Shown: piece after piece, positions 45,207 through 53,557 of the stretch
Position numbering within the stretch: position 1 is the stretch's first letter
How the letters are laid out: every line of letters begins with the position of its first letter
Source: Bacillus sp. E(2018)
Lineage (GTDB): Bacteria; Bacillota; Bacilli; Bacillales; Fictibacillaceae
Length of the DNA stretch: 64,000 nucleotides
Reading direction: 5' to 3'
NCBI RefSeq assembly: GCF_005503015.1
Contig: NZ_SCOL01000001.1
Coordinates: 620,001-684,000 of the forward strand
Position numbers and translations under genes: made by a program
Notes under the pieces: model-generated
Told to the model about the DNA's origin: nothing
Databases searched by the model: none
Seen by the model: only the letters and a program-made list of their open reading frames with translations

Positions 45207-46205
45207 GTGAATATAGACGTTTGCATTATTGGTGGAGGACCATGCGGATTGGCAGCAGCTCTTGCACTACAGAAAAAAGGAATTTCTTACTGCGTGATTG
45301 AAAAGGGAAACGTAGTGAACACCATCTATCAATATCCAACTCATCAGACATTTTTTAGCTCGAGTGAAAAACTTGAGATCGGTAACTTTCCTTTCGTCCA
45401 TGAACAAAGAAAACCGAAGAGAATTCATGCTCTAACGTATTATCGTGAAGTGGTAAAGAGGAATCATCTTCAAGTTCGAACCTTTGAAACAGCAAAATCT
45501 GTTACTAAACAACCTGATGGAACTTTCAAGATTGAAACCACTAATCGTAGAAATGAAACGATTGGTTATGATGCCAAATATGTTATCATCGCAACAGGAT
45601 ATTATGATAACCCAAATGAATTGAACATCGAGGGAGAAGACCTGCCTCATGTTCATCATTATTTTAAAGAAGGTCATCCTTATTATGACCTAGATGTTGC
45701 AGTGATCGGCGGGAAAAACTCTGCGATCGATGCCGCTCTCGAATTGGAAAAAGCAGGTGCACGTCCTCACGTCTTCTACAGAGGAAGTACTTATTCACCG
45801 AGCATCAAACCATGGGTACTCCCAGAATTTGAAGCATGTGTGAAGGCAGGCAGTATTAAGATGACATTCGATGCCTGTGTAAATAGAATAACGGAAGACG
45901 GCATGTATGTGACACAAGGGGAGGATGGATCTGAAACGTATCATCCGTTTCATGCAGTGTTTGCTATGATCGGTTATCACCCTGATCATTCCTTTTTGTC
46001 TCAGATGGGTGTAGACATCGAAACAGAAACCGGACGTCCTTCGTTTTCTTCAGATACGATGGAAACAAACGTAGAAGGTCTTTTTATTGCAGGAGTCATT
46101 GCAGCGGGTAACAATGCAAATGAGATATTTATTGAAAATGGAAGGTTTCACGGTGAAGTGATCGCTGAAACGATAGAGAAACGAAAAAAGACCGATAACG
46201 ATTGA
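45207..46205 (+). CDS. ypdA: bacillithiol disulfide reductase YpdA
   Basis: FAD- and NADPH-dependent reductase of the thioredoxin-reductase fold that recycles oxidised bacillithiol. The 332-residue product has the FAD-binding VCIIGGGPCGLAAALAL with the conserved Cys after GGP, a central NADPH motif (AVIGGKNSAIDAALEL) and ATGYYD. I chose GTG 45207, with TTGGAGTG nine bases upstream; ATG 45174 is possible but adds residues not typical of the family, and 45138 lies in the gudB terminator. It follows gudB as in B. subtilis. Confidence 0.9.
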   Translation: MNIDVCIIGGGPCGLAAALALQKKGISYCVIEKGNVVNTIYQYPTHQTFFSSSEKLEIGNFPFVHEQRKPKRIHALTYYREVVKRNHLQVRTFETAKSVTKQPDGTFKIETTNRRNETIGYDAKYVIIATGYYDNPNELNIEGEDLPHVHHYFKEGHPYYDLDVAVIGGKNSAIDAALELEKAGARPHVFYRGSTYSPSIKPWVLPEFEACVKAGSIKMTFDACVNRITEDGMYVTQGEDGSETYHPFHAVFAMIGYHPDHSFLSQMGVDIETETGRPSFSSDTMETNVEGLFIAGVIAAGNNANEIFIENGRFHGEVIAETIEKRKKTDND

Positions 46206-46220
46206 GTTATCGGTTTTTTT
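46191..46220 (+). terminator. rho-independent terminator of ypdA
   Basis: ACCGATAAC and GTTATCGGT pair perfectly with a 6-nt loop and then TTTTTT; it overlaps the last codons. Confidence 0.88.
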
Positions 46221-46283
46221 GTGAAGAAAAATCCGTAATTGAATGAAAGAGATTAAAGTCAGCTACTATTGTCTATTTTTGTC

Positions 46284-46345
46284 GACTTGTCGATAAAAGT
46301 GTTGAACTCGTCAAATTAAAGTATAAACTCGTCAAATTATCAGAA
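46284..46345. repeat. three-copy 21-bp periodic repeat
   Basis: CTTGTCGATAAA, CTCGTCAAATTAAA and CTCGTCAAATTATC occur in register every 21 bp. The first (TTGTCGATA) differs by one base from TTGCCGATA, the reverse complement of the motif repeated six times at 62594-62705. It lies in the 240-bp gap between the convergent ypdA and ansA, which holds nothing else I can name. Confidence 0.5.
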
Positions 46346-46447
46346 TTATCTTAGCGTTTGTTAAAATCAGGCATCTAATCCCCATAACTGGTTACTAAGC
46401 CCTAGCCGATCAAGATTAATTATTCAATTTATTGATGAATGTATCTG

Positions 46448-47416
46448 TTATTGCAGAAAAAGTCGTTGCAACTGATGAGGTTCACTCGTATTTTCTAAGG
46501 CGATCATAAGTTTTAACCGTGCTTTTTGTCCGTTCAGTCCGTTTGAGAAGATCGCACCAATTTCTTTTAAGTGCTTTCCTCCACCTTCATACGAATAAAT
46601 GTCTTGAGCAATTCCATTAAAACATCTTGATACGAGTACGACAGGTATACCGTTTGAAATGAGTTCTTTTAAGGCAGGCACTGTTGCAGGAGGCAAGTTA
46701 CCTTGACCTAATGCTTCGATTACAACGCCATCTGCTGAATTTGTTGCGGCTTGGATCAAATTGCCGTCCATCCCTGCATAGGCTTTAAGTAAAACAACGT
46801 TCTTCGAAAAATTCTTCACATGAAAGAAGTCTGAACGAATCGGTGTGTGATGGAAAAGTACACCTCGTTTTGTTACGATACCGATCGGTCCATATTGAGG
46901 ACTTTGAAAGGTTGCGATGTTGCTCGTGTGCGTCTTTGTTACATTTTTTGCAGCGTGTATCTCGTCATTGAACACAACAAGCGTTCCTTTGCCTAATGAT
47001 TGATCTTCACAGGCTACGCGTACAGATGAGATCAGATTGTATGGTCCGTCTGAACCGTGTTCGTTACTCGATCTCATAGCACCTGTAACGATCACCGGGA
47101 TTGTAGTTTGCAGGACAAGATCTAATACATAGGCTGTTTCTTCAAGTGTGTCTGTACCATGAGTGATGACGATTCCATCAAATTGATCAGAATTCGTGTG
47201 TGTAGTAATAAATTGCGCTAACTCCAGCATATGAGTAGGAGTGATATGAGGAGATGGCAGATTCACATAATTTTTCACTGTGATTTCTGCTAAGTCAGAC
47301 AGTTCTCTGAGGGTCGCCTCTAGTGGGTGTGTTTCTTTTGTATTAACGCCGCCTGTGGATTTGTTTTCTTCCATAGCAATCGTGCCGCCAGTATGAATCA
47401 ATAATATCTTTTTCAA
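46448..47416 (-). CDS. ansA: L-asparaginase, type I
   Basis: Cytoplasmic hydrolysis of asparagine to aspartate and ammonia. The 322-residue product shows both active-site threonine motifs: ILLIHTGGTIAMEE at the N terminus and IVITHGTDTLEETAYVL, plus TGAMRSSNEHGSDGPYNL. There is no signal peptide, so it is the cytoplasmic AnsA kind. The start is TTG at 47416 after TAAGGAGGGCG; no in-frame ATG is near. It is divergent from prsW. Confidence 0.92.
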   Translation of the reverse strand: MKKILLIHTGGTIAMEENKSTGGVNTKETHPLEATLRELSDLAEITVKNYVNLPSPHITPTHMLELAQFITTHTNSDQFDGIVITHGTDTLEETAYVLDLVLQTTIPVIVTGAMRSSNEHGSDGPYNLISSVRVACEDQSLGKGTLVVFNDEIHAAKNVTKTHTSNIATFQSPQYGPIGIVTKRGVLFHHTPIRSDFFHVKNFSKNVVLLKAYAGMDGNLIQAATNSADGVVIEALGQGNLPPATVPALKELISNGIPVVLVSRCFNGIAQDIYSYEGGGKHLKEIGAIFSNGLNGQKARLKLMIALENTSEPHQLQRLFLQ

Positions 47417-47507
47417 GATTAACGCCCTCCTTATTCTTCGTGTTCGCTATTCCACTTCTTAAAATATCATGTTACGATATAAAAAAACAGTAGAAAAGAG
47501 GCAGGAC

Positions 47508-48188
47508 ATGCTAGCTGTAATTTCTGCAGCGGTGGCTCCGGCTATTGCTCTATTATCCTTTTTTTATTTAAAAGATAAATATGAGACCGAACCATTATCA
47601 TTGGTGGTCAAAGTATATATATTTGGCGTTCTTCTCGTCTTTCCGATTATGGTTATTCAGTTTGGAATTACGGAAGAGATGAACGTACCTTCCTTTGTTG
47701 AAGCTTTTTTTGTAAGTGGCACACTAGAAGAGTTCTTCAAATGGTTCTTAGTATTCTATGGAGCTTACCTTCATGAAGAATTCAACGAGCCTTATGATGG
47801 TATTGTGTATGCAACAGCGTTGTCTTTAGGATTTGCTTCTTTAGAAAACATCTTTTATCTCTATACGTTTGGGATCGAAGAGGCGTTGGTCCGAGCACTT
47901 CTGCCTGTAAGTGGTCATGCTTTGTTTGGAGTGATTATGGGCTTTTATTTAGGGAAAGGAAAATTTTCTACAGGAAGAAAGAAGAAGATCTACCTTACCC
48001 TCTCGCTTCTTTTACCGATTGTTTTACACGGTACGTTTAACTTCTTGTTAGTATCGAGCACGAAATATATTTTCTTCTATATGTTCCCATTTATGATCTT
48101 CTTATGGTGGTTCGCTCTTCGAAAAGTAAGAATCGCCAATACAGCTATAACTCCCTATACAAATCCAGATGCGAAGACCGGAATCTAA
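47508..48188 (+). CDS. prsW: site-1 intramembrane protease PrsW
   Basis: Membrane protease that makes the first cut in the anti-sigma factor RsiW when antimicrobial peptides or envelope stress are sensed. The 226-residue product has about six hydrophobic segments and the catalytic glutamate pair E74-E75 in GTLEEFFKWFLVFYGAY, with further conserved strings EPYDGIVYATALSLGFASLEN and LPVSGHALFGVIMGFYLG. ATG 47508 follows AGAGGCAGG; the frame from 47469 adds a charged stretch not seen in the family. Confidence 0.92.
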   Translation: MLAVISAAVAPAIALLSFFYLKDKYETEPLSLVVKVYIFGVLLVFPIMVIQFGITEEMNVPSFVEAFFVSGTLEEFFKWFLVFYGAYLHEEFNEPYDGIVYATALSLGFASLENIFYLYTFGIEEALVRALLPVSGHALFGVIMGFYLGKGKFSTGRKKKIYLTLSLLLPIVLHGTFNFLLVSSTKYIFFYMFPFMIFLWWFALRKVRIANTAITPYTNPDAKTGI

Positions 48189-48206
48189 CCGGTCTTCTTT
48201 TATTTT
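48173..48206 (+). terminator. rho-independent terminator of prsW
   Basis: GAAGACCGG and CCGGTCTTC pair across a short loop, then TTTATTTT. It overlaps the end of the gene. Confidence 0.88.
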
Positions 48207-48220
48207 ACTATCAGAAAGTA

Positions 48221-48326
48221 TAACTTGTTAGCACGATGTCATTCGACGTGGCAACAAGTTAAGGTAGATAGTATAAGTGCAACTAAGGCAGACCTTAAGA
48301 GCTTGGCGTCAGCCAAGTTTTCTTTA
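48221..48326 (+). ncRNA. possible small structured RNA between prsW and sleB
   Basis: After the prsW terminator there is a long hairpin (AACTTGTT at 48222 with AACAAGTT at 48252, extended by CACG / CGTG beyond a 2-nt internal loop), a second possible pairing AAGGT / ACCTT, and a terminator hairpin (CTTGGC / GCCAAG, 48303-48318) with TTTTCTTT. No reading frame with a ribosome site fits. I find no strong promoter, so it could also be leftover structure. Confidence 0.35.
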
Positions 48327-48430
48327 TTGTGAACCATGAGTCTTTGAAAGCTGAATAAAAAAAAACAGATTACAAATGATATCTGTATAACACGAAAATG
48401 GAGATTAAATTACAGGAGGCTTACTTTCTC

Positions 48431-49303
48431 ATGAAAAGAAATTCAGCTTACATAAAGGGAGCGTTTTTTGCAATCGCCCTTTGTTTTGGGCTATTAGCTG
48501 GATTTGGTCAGAACAATGCACAAGCATTTTCAAACCAAGTCGTTCAAGTGGGAGCAACGGGTGAAGATGTAGTTGAACTTCAGTCGAGGCTACAGTATCT
48601 AGGTTTTTACACGGGGAACATCGATGGCGTTTTTGGATGGAGAACCTATTGGGCATTACGAAACTTTCAATATGAGTTCGGTCTACCGATCGATGGATTA
48701 GCAGGTGGTACGACAAAGAACAAGTTAGCAAAAGCTTCTAAATACGATAAAGCTTGGGTAAATAGACAGATTGACACCGGCAAGAAGTTTTCTTATTACG
48801 GCGGTGAGAAGAAAAGTGCAAAGAGTGGCGCAGCGAAAGGCGGAACTGCCAAAAGCGGAACGCCAAAAGCTGGAACTGCAAAAGGAGCAGGAAAACCAAA
48901 AGCAAAGCCTGCTCAAGTTAAACCGGCAAAGAACATTCCTAATGGTTATTCGCAAAACGATGTGAATTTGATGGCTAATGCTGTTTATGGCGAAGCCCGC
49001 GGTGAGCCTTATATCGGTCAAGTGGCAGTTGCAGCAGTTATAATCAATCGAGTAAATAGTGCTTCCTTTCCAAACACCGTTTCTGGTGTAATCTTCGAAC
49101 CAGGAGCTTTTACAGCGGTTGCGGATGGCCAGATCTATCTAACGCCTAATGCACAAGCGAAAAAAGCGGTCATGGACGCATTGAACGGCTGGGATCCAAC
49201 AGGTGAAGCAGAATATTATTTCAACCCTGATACAGCTACTTCAGGCTGGATATGGACTCGACCTCAAATCAAAAAAATCGGAAAGCACATTTTCTGTAAC
49301 TAA
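48431..49303 (+). CDS. sleB: spore cortex-lytic enzyme SleB
   Basis: Lytic transglycosylase that degrades muramic-lactam cortex during germination. The 290-residue product has a signal peptide ending near NNAQAF (residue 36), a peptidoglycan-binding domain (about 40-100: GEDVVELQSRLQYLGFYTGNIDGVFG), a low-complexity Lys/Ala/Gly linker (about 130-175) and the Hydrolase_2 domain (NLMANAVYGEARGEPYIGQVAVAAVIINR; E in GEARGE is catalytic). ATG 48431 follows AGGAGG at 11 bases. TGAATA at 48352 may be part of a sigma-G promoter, but the -10 is weak. ypeB follows at 17 bp. Confidence 0.94.
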   Translation: MKRNSAYIKGAFFAIALCFGLLAGFGQNNAQAFSNQVVQVGATGEDVVELQSRLQYLGFYTGNIDGVFGWRTYWALRNFQYEFGLPIDGLAGGTTKNKLAKASKYDKAWVNRQIDTGKKFSYYGGEKKSAKSGAAKGGTAKSGTPKAGTAKGAGKPKAKPAQVKPAKNIPNGYSQNDVNLMANAVYGEARGEPYIGQVAVAAVIINRVNSASFPNTVSGVIFEPGAFTAVADGQIYLTPNAQAKKAVMDALNGWDPTGEAEYYFNPDTATSGWIWTRPQIKKIGKHIFCN

Positions 49304-49320
49304 TAAAGGGGTGAACTGAT

Positions 49321-50670
49321 ATGATACGCACGATCCTAATTGTACTGTTGTTCGTTGCAGTAGCAGGAACAGGCTATTGGGGCTACAGTGAACATCAAGA
49401 AAAGAATGCTGTACTTCTTCAAGCTGAAAACAACTATCAACGGGCTTTTCATGATTTGAACTTCCATATGGATTCCCTTCATGACAAGATTGGCGAAACA
49501 ATCGCTATGAATACACGTAATCAGCTATCTCCAGCGTTGGCTCAAGTTTGGAGACTAACATCAGAAGCTCATAATGATGTAGGTCAATTGCCTTTAGCGC
49601 TATTACCATTCAATAAAACGGAAGAATTTTTAACAAAGATGGGCGAATTCAGTTATCGAGCAGCAGTACGCGATCTAGATAAGAATCCGCTTAGTGATAA
49701 AGAATATAATACATTAAAAGAATTGTACGCTAACTCAACTGAGATTCAAAACGAATTAAGAAAAACAGAATCTCTTGCTCAAAAGAACAACTTGCGTTGG
49801 ATGGATGTTGAGATGGCGCTTGCTACAAACAAACAGCCAGAAGATAACACGATTATTGACGGATTTAAGACGGTTGATAAATCAGTAGAAGGCTACTCAG
49901 ACGTAGACTTTGGAACAGAAGTATCAAACATGGAAAAAATGAAAGACCGTGATCTTAGTCAATTAAAAGGTAAAAAAATCACAAAAGAAGAAGCCAAAAA
50001 GATTGCGATCGACTTTTTCCAATTAAAGAAAAACGTGAAGATCACAGTCGAAAGCACTGGAAAAGATGCAAAATACGACGCTTACTCACTAACGTTATAT
50101 AACCCAGATACTAAAGGTACCACCTATATGGACTTAACGAAAAAGGGTGGATATCCACTTTACGTTCTTTACGATCGGAACGTTGGGAAAGCAAAAATCT
50201 CACTGAATGAAGCGATGCTTCAAGCTGATGACTTTTTGAAAAAGCATATGGAAAGTCAGATGGAGATGGTAACGAGTGATCAGTACGATAATATCGGAGT
50301 GTTCACTTATGCTCGACTCGATAATGGTGTAAGAATCTATCCTGAAACTGTTTCTGTTAAGGTAGCTTTAGATAACGGAGACATCATGGGGTACGAGGGT
50401 ACAGACTTCCTGCTTGCACACGTGGACAAGAGAACACCAACCTTTAAGATTTCCGAACAAGAAGCACGAACAAATCTTAACCCTAAGTTCCAAGTAAAAG
50501 AAACAAGCAAAGCATTGATTCGAAACGATATTAACGAAGAAGTGTATTGCTACGAATTCCTAGGAATCCTAGGTAACGATACATTCCGTGTCTTCATTAA
50601 CGCAGAGAACGGAAACGAAGAAGAAGTAAGAAAGCTTAAAGAAGCAGAGCCATCTTACAACGATATTTAA
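49321..50670 (+). CDS. ypeB: germination protein YpeB
   Basis: Needed for SleB to be assembled and kept stable in the spore; SleB and YpeB depend on each other. The 449-residue product has an N-terminal signal anchor (TILIVLLFVAVAGTGYWGYSEH), a helical domain, and PepSY-type repeats in the second half (TKEEAKKIAIDFFQLKKNVKI and EQEARTNLNPKFQV). ATG 49321 follows AAAGGGGTGAA. The pair is transcribed together, in the forespore in B. subtilis. Confidence 0.94.
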   Translation: MIRTILIVLLFVAVAGTGYWGYSEHQEKNAVLLQAENNYQRAFHDLNFHMDSLHDKIGETIAMNTRNQLSPALAQVWRLTSEAHNDVGQLPLALLPFNKTEEFLTKMGEFSYRAAVRDLDKNPLSDKEYNTLKELYANSTEIQNELRKTESLAQKNNLRWMDVEMALATNKQPEDNTIIDGFKTVDKSVEGYSDVDFGTEVSNMEKMKDRDLSQLKGKKITKEEAKKIAIDFFQLKKNVKITVESTGKDAKYDAYSLTLYNPDTKGTTYMDLTKKGGYPLYVLYDRNVGKAKISLNEAMLQADDFLKKHMESQMEMVTSDQYDNIGVFTYARLDNGVRIYPETVSVKVALDNGDIMGYEGTDFLLAHVDKRTPTFKISEQEARTNLNPKFQVKETSKALIRNDINEEVYCYEFLGILGNDTFRVFINAENGNEEEVRKLKEAEPSYNDI

Positions 50671-50708
50671 AGAAAAGTCTTTGTTAATTTTCTTCCCACT
50701 TCTTTGCA

Positions 50709-50840
50709 AGTTGGTTGTAGCGTAAGGTTGCCGACTCCTACGGGACGAGCGGTCAGGTGGAGACTCCTAAAGGCGCAAAGCGGCAGGAGGCTCACCGTTC
50801 GCCCCGTGGAAAGCGAGCAACCTGAAGCGGAAACCAACGA
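50709..50840. repeat. full-length intergenic inverted-repeat element
   Basis: Ends GTTGGTTGTAGCG and CGGAAACCAACGAC carry the terminal inverted repeat TTGGTT / AACCAA. The inner blocks GACTCCTACGGGACGAGCGG, AGGTGGAGACTCC, GGCTCACCG and GCCCCGTGGAAAGCGAGC match the copy at 9028 in the same orientation. It lies between ypeB and its terminator-like hairpin. Confidence 0.85.
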
Positions 50841-50875
50841 CCTCCATGAAATAAGTTTTCAATTACAATGATTAA

Positions 50876-50916
50876 AAAGCAAAATTTCGCAACTTGAAAT
50901 TTTGCTTTTTCTTTTA
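50876..50916 (+). terminator. rho-independent terminator downstream of ypeB
   Basis: AAAAGCAAAATTTC and GAAATTTTGCTTTT form a 14-bp stem with a 6-nt loop and a T-rich tail. It lies beyond the repeat element, so the ypeB transcript probably includes the repeat. Confidence 0.85.
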
Positions 50917-50974
50917 TTTTGAAACTGTCATAATAAGGTAGAACGATTAGAAAGCAATGTATGGGGGAAGTTTG

Positions 50975-51640
50975 ATGATTACAGTGGGTGAACCGTTATA
51001 TTTAGAGCCGTTGTTTTCCGACAAAAAAGATAAATATCGCTGCAAAGTCTTCGATGTAAAAGAGGATCATCTTTACATTGATTATCCAAGTAACGAGAAA
51101 ACAAATCGCACGGAATATTTTTTTGATGGAACGCAGTTTAAAGCCTCTTTTGTAGATAAAGAGAGGAACGTCTATACATTTAGAACAGAGCTTTTAGGTA
51201 GAAAGATCGAAAAGATACCCGTCTTGATGATCACTTCTCCAAAAGAAGAAGAAATTCAAAAGATTCAGCGTAGAGAATTTGTAAGAGTAGAAACGATGAT
51301 AGATACATCTGTTGTTAACCAAAATGATGCATATCCACCATTTAACTCTGTTATTCTCGATCTGAGTGCAGGAGGAATGCTTCTTTCTCTTCCGGTTATG
51401 CATTTTGTAAAGAGTGAGGATCGGTTGAACTGTCTAGTCGTTTTTCCTATGCAGTCTGGAGAAAAACTGTATTTGGACTTAGAATGTACAGTGTTGCGAG
51501 TATTTGATGGCGGAGCTGGTGGACGTCAGAAAGCATCACTTCAATTTGAGAAAATCACTCAAAGAGACCGTCAGCATATCATTCGATTCTGCTTCGAACA
51601 GCAGCTGCTTATGAAGAAAAAAGAAAGCGTGAGTTTATAG
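50975..51640 (+). CDS. ypfA: c-di-GMP-binding PilZ protein YpfA (MotI)
   Basis: Flagellar brake: the B. subtilis protein binds cyclic di-GMP and disengages MotA. The 221-residue product has a YcgR-like N-terminal domain (to about 95) and a PilZ domain with both binding motifs, RREFVRVET (RxxxR type) and VILDLSAGGMLLSL (D-x-S-x-x-G). ATG 50975 (MITVGE) follows TGGGGGAAG; the ATG at 50957 precedes that site and is not used. Its targets, the mot genes, are not in the window. Confidence 0.9.
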   Translation: MITVGEPLYLEPLFSDKKDKYRCKVFDVKEDHLYIDYPSNEKTNRTEYFFDGTQFKASFVDKERNVYTFRTELLGRKIEKIPVLMITSPKEEEIQKIQRREFVRVETMIDTSVVNQNDAYPPFNSVILDLSAGGMLLSLPVMHFVKSEDRLNCLVVFPMQSGEKLYLDLECTVLRVFDGGAGGRQKASLQFEKITQRDRQHIIRFCFEQQLLMKKKESVSL

Positions 51641-51699
51641 TAGTGCATAGAGTTTTTCTTTTTGGGAAAAAATACTTCCGAAAAGAAGGTGACATTATC

Positions 51700-51876
51700 A
51701 TGAAACGATTTGAGCGAATATTGATTCAGCTTGCCGTAGTTCATTTTATTTTACTAGTTGCCGCACAGTTTTTGCTTGAGATTCCTTCCTTTAAGTTATA
51801 TACAAACAAGAGCATCTATTACGAAGGAGTCATTAAGAACGACCAACAACCAACTTTGGAAACCATAGACCGTTAA
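51700..51876 (+). CDS. ypfB: small membrane protein YpfB (DUF5359)
   Basis: A 58-residue protein of unknown function with one membrane helix near the N terminus (ILIQLAVVHFILLVAAQFLL), followed by a short outer tail ending in TLETIDR. ATG 51700 follows GAAGGTGAC; the frame open from 51643 has no site. Its place between ypfA and cmk matches ypfB in B. subtilis. Confidence 0.75.
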   Translation: MKRFERILIQLAVVHFILLVAAQFLLEIPSFKLYTNKSIYYEGVIKNDQQPTLETIDR

Positions 51877-51935
51877 ACACCTTATATGATAATATACATA
51901 TAGATTAAGTCTGATATATTCAGATTTATACACTG

Positions 51936-51968
51936 AAAAAAAGCAGGGGAAACTCACCTGCTTTTTAT
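51936..51968 (+). terminator. rho-independent terminator of ypfB
   Basis: AAAAAGCAGG and CCTGCTTTTT pair with a short loop (GGAAACTCA), followed by ATT. A smaller hairpin (AGTCTGA / TCAGATT) lies just before it. Confidence 0.8.
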
Positions 51969-52009
51969 TGCTATGTATGCATAGTCATAGGTACTGGGTA
52001 GGAGGAAAC

Positions 52010-52684
52010 ATGAAAAAATTATTATCAATCGCCATTGATGGACCGGCTGGAGCAGGAAAAAGCACGGTAGCCAAGCAAGTAGCTGAACGTCTATCTTTTA
52101 TTTACATCGACACGGGTGCCATGTATAGGGCATTAACGTATAAAGCTCTTCTAAAGGGAGCAGATCTTAATGATGGGCAAGAACTAGAAACCGTTTTAAA
52201 CGATACAGATATTAAATTAGTGATCACAGAGCAAGGACAAGCCGTGCTTCTTGATGGAAAAGATGTATCAGAAGAGATCAGAACAAGTGAAGTAACGAAT
52301 AATGTATCATTTGTTGCAAGGCAGCAAGAAGTACGTACTGAAATGGTTAAAAGACAGCAGCTCCTAGCAGAATCTGGTGGAGTGGTTATGGATGGCCGTG
52401 ATATTGGTACACATGTAATGCCAAACGCTGAGCTGAAAATCTTCTTGATCGCTTCTGTAGAAGAAAGAGCTCGCAGACGCTATGAAGAGAATATAACAAA
52501 AGGGTTTGAAGCAGATTTTGAACTTTTGAAAAGCGAGATTGCACTAAGAGATAAACGTGACAGTGAGAGAGAAGTTGCTCCACTAAGAAAAGCAGAAGAT
52601 GCTATCGAACTGGACACAACAAGTATGACGATCGAAGAGGTAGTTTCAAGCATACTTCATTATGCAAAAGAAAGGGCTTTGTAA
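52010..52684 (+). CDS. cmk: cytidylate kinase
   Basis: Phosphorylates CMP and dCMP with ATP. The 224-residue product has the P-loop [22 protein letters not shown], the CMP-binding [13 protein letters not shown] and [21 protein letters not shown], and the lid Arg cluster ARRRYEE. ATG 52010 follows TAGGAGGA. The end overlaps no gene, but plsC begins one base later. Confidence 0.95.
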   Translation: MKKLLSIAIDGPAGAGKSTVAKQVAERLSFIYIDTGAMYRALTYKALLKGADLNDGQELETVLNDTDIKLVITEQGQAVLLDGKDVSEEIRTSEVTNNVSFVARQQEVRTEMVKRQQLLAESGGVVMDGRDIGTHVMPNAELKIFLIASVEERARRRYEENITKGFEADFELLKSEIALRDKRDSEREVAPLRKAEDAIELDTTSMTIEEVVSSILHYAKERAL

Positions 52685-52685
52685 A

Positions 52686-53267
52686 ATGATGCTTTATTCT
52701 TTCGGAAAATGGCTATGTGGAACATATTTTAAAGGAACTTATAAGCCAGAGATCGTTGGAGCAGAAAACATGCCGAAAACTGGAGGCATACTTCTATGTT
52801 CCAATCATATCCACAACTACGACCCGCCTCTTGTTGGGGTAGCTTCACCACGTGACGTGCATTTTATGGCTAAAGCAGAGCTCTTTTCTGTACCGGTTTT
52901 AAAACATATCCTCCCAAAGATCAACGCCTTTCCTGTAAAACGCGGGATGAGTGATAAAACGGCATTAAAAACAGGAATGAATCTTTTAAAAGAAGGAAAA
53001 GTGGTAGGGTTGTTTCCAGAAGGAACGCGCTCAAAGACGGGAGAAATCGGAGAAGGTCTTGCAGGGGCAGGTTTCTTTGCTCTTAAATCAGAGGCACATA
53101 TCGTTCCTTGCGCAATCGTTGGAGAATATCAAAAAGGAAAAAAACTGAAAGTCGTATTCGGCAAACCGATCGACTTTACACATTTTCGGGAGCAAAAAGC
53201 TTCCGCAAAAGAAGCGACAGAGCTTATAATGAAACATATAGCTCAGTTAAAAAAAGAGCATGAATAA
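52686..53267 (+). CDS. plsC: 1-acyl-sn-glycerol-3-phosphate acyltransferase
   Basis: Adds the second acyl chain to lysophosphatidic acid at the membrane. The 193-residue product has the acyltransferase motifs: I, CSNHIHNYDPP (H-x4-D); II, INAFPVKRGMSDKTAL; III, VGLFPEGTRSKTG; and IV, VPCAIVG. ATG 52686 or 52689 is used; AAAGGGC in the end of cmk is a weak site, so translation is likely coupled to cmk. plsC between cmk and ypfD is the B. subtilis order. Confidence 0.92.
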   Translation: MMLYSFGKWLCGTYFKGTYKPEIVGAENMPKTGGILLCSNHIHNYDPPLVGVASPRDVHFMAKAELFSVPVLKHILPKINAFPVKRGMSDKTALKTGMNLLKEGKVVGLFPEGTRSKTGEIGEGLAGAGFFALKSEAHIVPCAIVGEYQKGKKLKVVFGKPIDFTHFREQKASAKEATELIMKHIAQLKKEHE

Positions 53268-53324
53268 ATTAATCATTTATCTTTAAGAATTTACTTTTGA
53301 GTTGTTTTTATAAACTTCTTTGCA

Positions 53325-53456
53325 AATTGAATGGAGTGTAAGGTACGAGACTCCTAGGGGATCAGCGGGACAGGTGAGACACCTAAGGACACATAGTGTC
53401 GAGGTGGCTCAACGCACGCCCCCTGGAAAGCGAGTACCTGAAACGGAATTCAATTA
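53325..53456. repeat. full-length intergenic inverted-repeat element, diverged
   Basis: AATTGAATGGAGTG at the left and CGGAATTCAATTAC at the right form the terminal inverted repeat. Inner blocks GAGACTCCTAGGGGATCAGCGG, ACAGGTGAGACACCTAAGG, GTGGCTCAACG and CCCCCTGGAAAGCGAG follow the family order. It fills the 290-bp gap between plsC and ypfD. Confidence 0.8.
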
Positions 53457-53557
53457 CTTTCATCTTTCCAAAACAACTCATTCATGATCGATGTTAATGT
53501 TCTTTCATACCGAAAGTTCAATAAATTACTTTTCTAATTTTTGAGGAGGTCACGAAC

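Noticed and set aside
48838..48930. Low-complexity Lys/Ala/Gly repeats inside sleB as a separate repeat element
   Set aside because: It is the linker between the peptidoglycan-binding and hydrolase domains; the repeats are in frame (SGxxKxGTAK) and variable linkers occur in SleB proteins.
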